This document shows, in pieces, positions 1-12,000 of a DNA stretch of 64,000 nucleotides. The number at the start of each line of letters is the position of its first letter. The first letter of the stretch is position 1. Under the pieces are notes generated by a model that had not been told where the DNA came from, did no database searches, and worked only from the letters and a program-made list of their open reading frames with translations. Source of the DNA: Ptiloglossa arizonensis (taxonomy: Eukaryota; Arthropoda; Insecta; Hymenoptera; Colletidae); assembly GCF_051014685.1 (NCBI RefSeq), contig NC_135055.1, positions 16,294,001 through 16,358,000 on the forward strand, given 5' to 3'. A program made the position numbers and the translations under genes.

Positions 1-3000
1 GTCAGGGGACAACGGTTATTGGAAAGATCAAAAAGCCCTTATCTGGTGCGGGAGGATCTGTTCGTGGACCGCGAGTGCGAACTGGTGATAGAACCAGGAG
101 TAGAGATCCGGTTTGGTCCTATGATCGGAATCACTGTTCGTGGTATTATAACTGCAAAGGTAAATAGCTCGTAAAACCAAACATAAAACTGCATTTATCC
201 TTCATGAGTTTACGAAATATACGCCAATGTAGAACACATTTTGGTAGAGGATTAAATTGTCATTCGAAGTTTAACATAAATAGAAGTTTAACTAAATTAA
301 CTATCAAGTACCGAGTACCAAATACAGAGCAAGAATAAAATAAGTTCAGCAGTGGGACAAGTACCGTCGATTTTCGATTTCTCAATTTTTGTACCTGAAT
401 TACCGACAGAGTACGCGCTACTATTTTAAGCAATTTAGCGAAAGTGTTGGTAAAATTTGTTAACAAGAAGCTGTGGAAACTTAAACGAATGTATTCGTAA
501 GTGAAAATTACGGATTAACTAGTATATAAAAATAACAATTTGTAGAAATAAAAGGGCGATAAATATAGCGAACGCAATACGAGTACAGATTTTACTTCCA
601 AATACATATTTCCGCGTGTGCGTGTAGCTTAATTAGGATAACTATCGTGCCCAGGGAAACACGAGTGTATTTACATGTATGTGTATACTAACGTTGAATG
701 AATATGACTCATCTAGTCGTACGATTGCGCACGTGTTACTACGGACATGCCAGAAGTGACTTGACGGTAATAATTTAAGTTCCCAGAAAATATTACGATT
801 CTGATTTCAGGGAAATATCGCCGCACTGCGGAAGAGTACCGTTTTTACGGGAACTCATTACCCTAATTGATACGATGTTGCACAATGATTTTCTTCACGA
901 ACGTAAACCTTTCGGTATTTAATGGTTTACGTCTGAACGTATCGTCTCCAGAAATCAATATCACTATGGTTTTATCGATAAGCGATAAAAAAGAGGTACG
1001 TCGGAACTCCGATACGAACACGAATTCGAATTGAAGAGACTGTCGCGATTAGGTGTATTTAATAGCGCGCAGATCCGTTGCGCGAAAAACAAGTATATCG
1101 TCGCCTTAACGTGAATTAGAAATTTAATAAAAATATTACCACGAAGTATCGTCATTAGAATTTTACGTAGCACGCACAATCCGAACAAGCTTAATTTATT
1201 TAATACAAACGCTTAGACTTTTGAGAAAACGAATTTGGATCCTAATCACTTAACATCTGGAAAATATGTAAGTGAATAAATCGAACAAAAGAACATACTT
1301 GTGTCCTTCCATGTGCAATTGATTTTCGTATATCAGAGTATGAATATCGATCGTACGAACCTGAATCTTGTTTAAGAAATATAAAATTAATCATAATACA
1401 CGGTTCGGGAATTTCTCGGCACATTCGATAGAAATTCATCGAGGCTTTAGATCGTAAAGGAATTGCCGAAAATAACTTTCACGGTTTTCACTCTTAACGT
1501 TCGTATTAAATAAACCGTGCTCGTTCGGGGTGTATACGGTTACCAAAATTTGTGTTTTTCACGCGCGCCCAGTATACATCGATTCTCGCTTTCTACGAAG
1601 TGCATTGTCCCGGTGCATGAAACATCATCCGGGCAAAGTGGGTTCTCGCGGTAACATTATATTACCTTTAAAACTGTCTTTCCGGTACAATCGTAATCAC
1701 TACCGACTCTCGAATACTCTCAACTCGTTTCGTCTCTCGTTACGCGCTACTTAGTGTCGCGTTTAAAATCGGCCATGGTTTTTAATTCAAGGAGGAGACT
1801 CGGCGCCCGGCAAAGAAATGATTTACAAATCTTAACCCGGTACAGTTAACTGAACGTGCGAAATGATACAAAGTAACCGAAACTAACGAATAAATTAATT
1901 GGATATTTAATCACGAGATGGAATATAAACAGTCTGACCGTGCAACTTGTTATTTTAATTTTTTATTAAAATAACTCTGAAAAATATATATCAGGGTATT
2001 AAAAGGATGGGATATTTCTTGGCTCACCGTGTCTCGAAGAGTTAAACCGTGGGGTTATTCGTTCCTCGGAAGCACGACCGAAAGGAAACTTACGACGAAG
2101 AAATTGCGAATTCGTAACACGAAGCTGCAGATTTTTTCCCCGCGTTTCAAGGAAAAAGAAAGTCGAACGTGAAAAAGCGTTAAACGATGGCTGCAAAGTC
2201 AGGTATACAAAGGGTTTCGGGATCCCGTGTCTGTAAAGGACATTGAATGACCGGAAATTCCAGAAACACGCGAGCTGAGCTGATTGTTACTTTATTCGCA
2301 TCACGTACCGGCAGCGTACGATTGTACCGTCTGACATGATGTATACGTACACGCGCCGATGCACAGAATGTGTGTTATTAATATCCCAATACCACCAACG
2401 CGTACGCTTCAACCGATGCAAAATTGCCATTTTCTGTCATTTTGTACGGTAAGGTAGGGTAACACGGGGTATTTGCGATCACCCTGTATTACCCCCGATA
2501 CAAGAGAAAATAATGTTTAGTATATTATTCCGATAGCTCGCGTCACAGTTGAACCGTTTTTCTATGTACCACGCATATCGCTGGCATTTAATTTTGTTCC
2601 AAAACAGATGATAGAAACAAAAAACAACAAAACTAATTTACATACAAAATATTCCTAAAGGTCCATTTAACAAGTTTGTTAAAGTTAACATTTTTTTGGA
2701 GTCGATTTACTCGTGGTACAATAATTTCGAAGTAATTTACTTCTAATGTATATGTTGCTTCCAAGAGTTTAAACCACATTTGGGGCAATACGGTTAATGT
2801 TTTCTCCCCCGACAGGGTCAATAATTAATTATTTAATTTCAATGATCGAAAAATGATCGGATATACCTAAATCTACGTGCTCCCCGATATTGATAATAGA
2901 GAGATCGCGGTAGTTACTGTTAAGGCACCCTAAAGAGATTATGGTATTACGGAGTGATCAACGACATGTCTGCACGTACGCTACGAGGACATCTGGTAAA

Positions 3001-6000
3001 CGTTCGACTGTTCAACGTTTGCGTGATTCGTTAAGTAGCTGTGGAATCGAGCAAGGTGGACTGGTGGAAGAGGTTTTAGCGAGGTTAAGGGAAAACTAGT
3101 GGAAGTAATCTACTTAAATAGGGGATTTCTAATCGGAGCGTTTCCGCGACAGCAAAGCCGGCGAAAGCCACGGCAAGGAGGCGGCTAATAGCTTGATTAA
3201 GAACGGGATGCGAAGAGCGTGCACAGTGTAAAAGGCACGAACGAGTGAATCAGCTCTATGTGCACCGCCTCCGCCACGCGGTGCGTCTCAGGTCACGGAT
3301 CAAACGCCGGTTCTTGGCCTGAACTGTTAACCTCCGATCTCGCTAATCCTCTTACCCTCGAGACGAGACAAGACCTTCCTCCACCTTCTACACGTACACG
3401 AATTAGTTCTCTTCGATAGACTTCCTTTGAATTTTAGCAGTTTTTCCAACTGAGAGTGCTAATGAATACCGGTACTCGATAGCGAATACCGAAGTATCGT
3501 ACACCGAGTGTCGAGTGTTGAATACTGAATGATGAATACCGAAATACCGAGTATTGAGTACCGAGTACCGAGTACCGAATGTAGAGCGCTTGAATGGTCA
3601 GTGTCAAGTACTAAATGTAAACTGATGTATATCGAATACCGAATATCGAGTTTCGAGCACTAAATACTGAAGCTAAGTACCGATCGAGTTCTGAGTACAG
3701 AATATTGAATTCTCAGTATGGAATATCGAGTACCGAATACCAAGTATCGAGTACCGAGTATCAAGTATCTGACAAATTAATAGTATTTCGAAGACTTAAC
3801 CTAGACCAATTACTATGGACAATATCTGTTTTCAGGGAGATCCACAAGCACCGATCCTATTAACGGCAGCAGAAGCCAACAATCAGATCCACCCTGTTGA
3901 ATCGCCACTTTCGATACGATTGGTGGATGGGCCAACACCGTTCGAAGGTCGATTAGAACTTTTCCATCGGAACGAATGGCGAGCCGTTTGCACGAATTCA
4001 CGAAAGTAGGTATTCACCTATTTTATCGGTCTTTAATTTTATATCATTCTTCTAATTCGTTGATATCATTGTTCACAGTTGGACTCGAGCTGATTTAGAG
4101 ACAGCATGCAGACAACTTGGTTTTCAAGGTGGACAATGGTGGTCGTGGATGGACCGACAATGGCCAGCGAAGCCACGTCTTTTGTACGAGCAACCAGGCT
4201 GTAGGGGCACCGAATCCTCTTTGATTAGCTGCGAGAGGTGGTCCGATAGACAACTCGGTGGTGGGGTTTGCGGTAAAGTTTTATTCATTTTCGTCTCGTA
4301 CACAGTTTACGTTCTGAAACGATTCAGAATATCCTATAAATAAACAATGACCATATATGATTTCAGACTATCATCCCGATCTCGGTATTGCATGTTTACC
4401 TCGCCACGATGGAGCAACGAAGGCTATTAAACATTGGAGGGGTATTCGTTTCGAAGAGGCCTTGTACGATCGGCCATTGATCCAAGAAAATACTCTCTAT
4501 GTACGAAAATCGAAGTCGATACTACGAAACGTAGTAATAGAGTAAGCATGTCTCAACAGCAATCCAATTTCTTAACGTTCGGTGGCCAGCTTTCGGTAAT
4601 ATTGTCTCTTCTTAAAAGGCACGCAGGAACAGGTCGGGAATATAATGTTACGGCCGCGATCGATGTGGAAGGCGTTCCACCGCAAATGGAATCGATTTCG
4701 GTCCTTCATGCAGCCTTCACGGGCATTAATGTCACCACACCGAACGCACCTGTCATAATTAACAATTGTACCGTTCAGAACAATAGAGGTAATACGAGCG
4801 ACGTTAGATCGAGCTAAGATTATAGACGTATATTTTGTTTTCATACTGTACGATTATTAATTTATAGGATACGGAATTTACGTAAACAGTTCCTCCGGAA
4901 TGGCGCACGTAAACGATTGTTCCATATTGGATAACGGAGCGGATGGAATCAAGTACGTTCACTTCGACGAACGTCCAGATGATAAATTAGATCGCACAGA
5001 AGTCTTCGATTTGTGTACATTTCCGACCACTGCTGGTCAAACCTTCCCCGTTATTATATCCATGGAACAGAGCAAATACGCGCCCAACATGAAACGCTGT
5101 CCTCAAGTAACTATCCTTGTAAACAATAATTTCGCTCCGTTGAATCGAATCACGATTATCATGTCCGAATGTATGCGTTTCAGCACATCTTTACGAGACC
5201 GGGCCATGTGTTGACGATAAATTTTTTGCAAATGAAGACCGACAGAAACAACAGCGCGGTCATAGAAGTGTACGACGGTATCAGCGTGGCGGAGAAATTA
5301 TTAGCCAGGGTGAGAGTTAAAAATGGCACGTTGCCTCAGAGCGTTACCACAACACGACAGAATTTATACGTGAAATTCATCGCCGAACCGCGTACGAACA
5401 TAATTGTCTTCGTGCGATTGTCTTCGGGCTACAGTAAGTCTCCAAGAAGTCTGGTGATATATTTCTTTTTTTTTCTTTTTTTTTTTAAATAGAAAATTGA
5501 TCGTATTGTCATGTTCCAGAGAAAACATACGATCTTAACGTAACTGGTAGTATCATAGCGGGTAATAATGGTAGAGGAATCGCGGTGGAGAAATTACGAT
5601 CGGCTCTACACGTGCAAGAAACTTCTGTGTCTAGTAACAAACACGTGGCTGGTGTACATGTGTTGGACGGTGCTGCGGACATAAATATTACCGGTAGCCG
5701 TATATCTTTCAACACTGGAGACGGCATTAATATCACCCATACTGGTGGGAATCGTAACGTGTCTCGAACGAGCATTTCCTCCAATCAAGGTTACGGATTT
5801 GCGGTGTGGCTAAACGACAGTTCGACCACCGAATACGTGTACTTCGATCAGACCACCGTAGTCGAGTATTCGCAAATATTCCGAAACAAGGATATTGGTA
5901 TTCTCGTGAGTACATTATTGTTGTTCCTCCAACGTATTACCGTTTAGGTAATTAATGAATCTACTTCTAAGGTTTATCCCGAAGAAACTTCAATACACCG

Positions 6001-9000
6001 TTTATGTTGAACAATTAGGAAGAATATTACTGTATTATACGCATAATATTTATTTTGTTCCTGAAACGCGCGGTTCATTTGTCTGAACGATATAGGAACT
6101 TGATCCTCTAATTCGGGCAGTGTATTTTGAACAGAGTGTAACATTCCCACTGATTGCAGGTTGGCAATGCGACCGGCAGTTCCTACGTGAATGTAACGGG
6201 TAATTGGTTCAATAGCAGTGCCGAGACGGCGCTACAAGTGGAGTCCAGTTGGAGGCAGAATGAAGGGTTGTTAAGGCTCCAAATTGGGCACAATTCTTTC
6301 GTGCAGAACGCGAAGTTCGGGATTAAACTGAGCCCCGCCCTTAACATGGAGGCAATCATCGAGTATAATAACTTTAGAGAACAATCGAGTGGTTGTATAT
6401 TGATAAAAAACCCTCTCTACGAAGAATTTAGCATACTTCCTGTTGATATTACTGTCCGACACAGCGAGTTTTATGGGAATCGCGGCGCCTTTGTAGTAAG
6501 CATTGGTCTCTCGCCGTACAGCGACGTACAAAAGTTATTGTTTACGAGGAACTTCTTGCGCGACAATCGTGCCCGTGAGTTGTTCGACGATGGGAACACA
6601 ATGAGATCCAGATTGATACCACGTTCCAGAGTGGCAGCCGTTGTTGTCATTTCATCGAGCAATGTGGAAGTCTTCCGAAACATTTTGAACAATCCCGAGT
6701 CACGATACGAGATTGGTTCTCATTTGGAAGATCAGAGTAAAGTCATTAATTGCACTTACAATTGGCTCGGATTCGCGGAAGAGAATAAAATCTTCGAACG
6801 ACTATTTCACAGGTGTGTCGCTTAATTCTGTGTTCCTTGAGAGTATTGCCTACTGGGACAGGTTATTAATGTACCGTTACGTTTCAGAAAGGACAGGTAC
6901 AGTCTGGCTAAAATCGAGTACCTACCGTATCTGTTGCATAGCAGTAATCCAGGGGCCAACACGATCATTTCAAATCCGACGTTCGTGCCGCAATTCGTTA
7001 CACCCGGTACAAATTTAGTCGGAGGTGAAGTTGATGGCTTCGAGTTATTGAAGGCTGGAGAGTATATCGTGGAGCGCGATATCAACGTACGACCAAGTGG
7101 TGTATTGCTTCTTCATCCTGGGGTCACGTTACGTTTTCCACTGGCTGTAGGAATGATGGTTGCCGGCAGACTCGACGCTCGTGGAAAACGTCCGAGCGAC
7201 ATTCTGTTCACCCTGAAAGAGGAAATTGTTATGGACAGTAACAACGAAACACTCATGAACGAAGGACTCGGTCAAATGAACGAAATAGAATCCCCTGTAC
7301 GGCTTCTTGGTGGAAAAACGAACCTTGAGGGAAGATTACAGGTATTAATTGAAAATACTAATGTTTTCTTGTTGTATTCAAAAATACAATAAAAATTTCT
7401 GGTCTAAAATTCTTCCGTGTATTCGATAGGTAAAAGTTGGCGAAAAATGGGGCACTGTTTGTAATTATGGCTGGACAATCCGCGATGCGGCCCTCGTTTG
7501 TCACCAGTTAGGTCTCACTCTAGACCCCGATAATTGGCTCATGGAACGCTCTCAAATTCCAAATGCGGGTATCAACGAAGACATTGTGCTCAGTAATGTT
7601 AGATGCACCGAGAATGATAACGATATATCGAAGTGTCGAGCAGAAACGGAGCAGAACTTCGAGAATTCTTGTACTCACGACAATGATGTGGGTGTTAGAT
7701 GTTCAGAGGCTGCGTGGGCAGGTCTTCGATTAGGTCCATTGGCACAGAGGAGCGACCTTCAGTATGTGACCATCGAAAAAGCCGGATTGCTCGATTACAC
7801 CACTAACTCGTTTAAGCCAGGTAATTTTTTAGATAAAACTATTAAAATGCATACGTAGATAGAACATTGTAAAAGCCGTGTAAAATTTTTACAGCTCTGC
7901 AAATCGATTTTGTGCGACACTCATTGGACAGTGTTAGAGTCATCGATAATCTGCAAGACGGTTTAGGTGTTCTCTACTCGGACATATATTCTGCCGATGC
8001 AGTGAACACTGTTAGAAACAGTGACTTCTCGCAGAACGGAGGCAGCGGTATCAGTTTCAAGCAGTTAGGCATGGAAATCATCAATTCCAGAATCGAGAAC
8101 AACAAAGTCGCCGGGATAAGGCACAATCCTGCACTTTCCGCGATTCAGCAAAGAGAATTTGCGGGCTGGTTTTTGCGAGTACCAGATACAATTGAGTCTT
8201 CGTACAATCCAATAGTCATACCTTACTACGCGCAATCCATTGAACTCGCCAATGAAGAAACCAAGTATATAATAACAGTTAAAGTGAACGGCGATCCGAT
8301 TCAACAACGTATCAACATCAGAGTAAGTGCATACAAATATTGATACTACTTCAAAACGGCTGCTTTTTCTGTAAAAACAATGAATCGAGCGAATTTTACG
8401 AATTTTACAGTGCAGACCCGGATACGTAATCGGTATTCAGCTTCTCAATCCCATCGAGAATCGTAGTACAGAACAGATTATTCTGCACGACTCGCAATAC
8501 GCTGATCCCAGTCGAGATGTTTGGCATGTAAGACGCGACTTGGCTGTATTTCCTGTAACGTCCAGCTCGTTTGCCGTAATCCTGGAGTACAATAGCGGCA
8601 TAAAAGCACTCGGTGGTGCTGTTATGGTTATTACAGCTCTTCAGGCCCCGATACAGGTATGCACAAAAACATAAATCACTTGGAACACATTGAAAAATTT
8701 ATTTCTAAACTACTTTTCCAGGATGTACGAAATAAAATTGTCAGAGGACCCATTCCAACTTTGTTGATTACAAAGTCCAAGATCAAGAACAACAGGAAAG
8801 GTATATTGGCATCGTTTTACAATAGATACTTGGACGAGATCGGTGATCATTTCCTTCGAAAAGCCAACGAGACTATGCAATTGATCGGTTGCGAAGTGTC
8901 TCACAATCAGGAAGAAGCAATTTACATACACTCGCCGCATTGGAACATCTTTCAGACGAACATATCCGAAATCGCAATCCATATTAACGACAGTTTAATC

Positions 9001-12000
9001 ACGGATAATGGTAAAGGTATATACCAGTTCAGTCGCGATGCGAGACACTCGAATAATTTGTTCCACTGGATAATGCAAGATAGTACCATTGAAAGGAATC
9101 GAAGAGGTGGTTTCGAGGTGTTGTTACCGGAAGTGTGGCAATATAATGAGAATTTCACGCACACTTTGTATTTTGGTAACAACACTTGGCGGAACAACGA
9201 GCAATTTGGTTTCATAGTAGATGGACATTACGCCACCCTGAACATTTCTTACAATCGATTCGAAGGGAACCGCTGTAAGACCGGCTTGATATCCGTTCGC
9301 GGTATGGAAAAGAAGATGCGTATTGATAATAACCGTGTCTCGAGCAACACGGGTGTTTACATGGTAGAGTTCACAGCGGATAGTCAGTCTGAAATTTTGG
9401 GGAACGTTGACGCTCGTTTCTTCTACAATGAAATCAAACAAAATAGTTATGATCTGGCTCGTATGGGTCCGCGTCGCACGGACGATAGTCCAAGTTACGT
9501 AGTTGGGTTCCACGGTATTCAAAAGGTGCAAATAAACAGGAATCTGTTCGGTGATAATTCTTTAGACTACGAATTGTTGGCCGGTATCAAAACGGCCAAG
9601 ATTAACAACGAAGTCGATGTGACTGAAAATTGGTGGGGTACTTCTGATGATATCGAAATAAGGTAAATGTTCCGTACTAATTTGCAATAAATATGCATAT
9701 TTCGGTTGTTTTACACAGTCGTCTATTTTCAGACGAAGGATCTTCGACTTCGACGATTGGAACGATCACGCAGTTGCCAATTATCGACCTTTCTTAACCA
9801 ACGACACTTTGGACTCATCTGTTTCCGCATCTTGGCAGATTGCAAAAGAGGTAGACCTGGACAACTTGGGCGGACGTATCATAGAAAATTTATCAATACA
9901 GGCTAGGGATAAACCTTACGTCGTACGATCAGATATCACCGTTATGCCGGAAGCTACATTACATATTTATCCAGACGTTGTCATGGAGTTCGCTCCCAAC
10001 GTAGGGATCTTAGTTCTCGGCACGTTGAAAGCAGTAGGCTCACCCGGTCACGAGATTATCATGAAACCAATGGAACGTAACGATGCGAATGAGTTAACAA
10101 ATGCAAAAACTACTAGACTCTCTGGAAATATCGTCTCTATGTCGGAGGAAACGATTCGTCTTTGCAAAGACGGCCGGTGTTCCTCTTTGTATAACGAAGG
10201 TTAGTCGAAATAGTTCTAATCTAAATATCTACTTGTAAAGTATTAGGCTTTTGATGGTTGTGCCTTAATATGCAGAATGACGAGAAAAATCGATTCATGT
10301 AAAATGAAAACATTTAAAAAACAAGTGCTTATCGCATCAGAAAGAGAATTATATCATCCAAAAATAGTACCTATTACGGAATTCATTTTGCTATTTATAA
10401 ATTTTGTTCTATCTTCGCTTAGAAAAGAGCTACAACCTGTTTCAATTTCCAAAATCACCTTGTTTATACAAACACGCATTAATGTAGCATATATGTTTTT
10501 TTACTCACTTTAATATATCGTTCCAGGATTCTTGGAATTTTTCAATAAGACAACTTTGCAGTGGATACCCCTTTGCGATACCAGATTTACCGAAAGGAAT
10601 GCGCAAGTGGCCTGCCGTCAATTGGGTCACGACTCACTTAATGTTTACGTATCGTACGACCGTAGATACGAACTACACCCCGGTTCTCTAATACGCGTCT
10701 GGTCTTGGCCTGAACCACTCCAGGTATGTCACGAACAGCGTAGTCAGAAAGTCATTTAAACTCGGTTTTAAGAAGTGGAGGAAGCTACGTTACCACACTC
10801 TCTTCCCTCACTCTTTGAAACTGAGATTCGGCGATTTTCTCTAGCAACGTTGCTATATTATATATCGTATGTTGGATACTCAAATGTATATTACAATTTT
10901 CACCGAGGGACATGGTATAGAATATAATACGTAATAATCTGTTCCAGTGTACTGGTAAAGAAGGAAAATTAGAGGACTGCCAGATTAGGTTGAACGGTCA
11001 ACTCTTCGGGCATCGTCACGAATGTCCATGGGACGGACAATTTGTCTTCATCAACTGCGGGAAACGAAATTTGGATGATGCACATGATTACTGGGGTGGA
11101 ATACGTATCGCTAATGGTGAATTTGAACATCATTTGTACGAACACCGCATTCACGATGTCGTTACTCACGAGACACTGAGACGCGTCGAATCAGTTTTGA
11201 AACATATCAACATCACCGGTGCTGGAATTCTGCATTTCGAGAAATCGGCTGCTCTGCAAACGATCATGAAATCTCCGGCGATAATGCAGGTTATCATAAC
11301 TCACAGCGCTTATCATGGTATCAATGTGATATCACCAACTCATACAGTTAGTATTAAGTTACAACATTCCTCGATAAAACTATAAAAATTGTATCATTTA
11401 TCAATTTGCTCGTTACTTCGACAGGTTGAATTGCTGTTCAATTCTATCGATAATGTGCTTGGAAATGGTGTGAATATACTCTCGATAACGGGAGAAGGAC
11501 GCGAAGCCGATGAAAGTTCATTTACTCCCATTAAAGATTTGAATATTCCATATCATCTGTTCAGTATGATCGATATATGCGATACCACTAAAGAAATCAC
11601 ACTGGAGGAACGGGTGATTGTTTACTACAAGTATGACAATCATCCTGTTAATTGTGTTAAAATCTTCCGCAGTGCTTATAGAGCCAAACCCTTTGGATTT
11701 AGGTTTGTATTTTCATCAACAAGAAAATCGTTTTTTCTTTTTGCGAAATCAATAAGAAAATAATTAAAACGGATTTTTTATTTTTTAGACTCTTGCAATT
11801 TAATCTTTTCAATTCTACTGGAAAGCTTGGCCGCGTCGATAGTATAACTTTATACGATGGAGATATTTATAACATCACTGCCAAGAGTATAGGTCATCTG
11901 GAAGCCAATAGTCTTGACGAGAAGAAACTATTCAAAACTCAAGGTCCTAGCCTCAGTATAAGATTGTTTGCTAATGGTGCAAGCAATGTGCACGGGTTCA

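Noticed and set aside
973..980. TATCGATA, the DREF-binding element, in the bark intron
   Set aside because: A single eight-base palindrome deep in an intron; expected by chance at this scale and not near a start site.
5160..5220. Apparent frameshift in bark
   Set aside because: Explained fully by a 77-base GT-AG intron in phase 0.
6271..6692. Antisense ORFs within bark exon 9
   Set aside because: Shadow frames of a well-supported coding exon.
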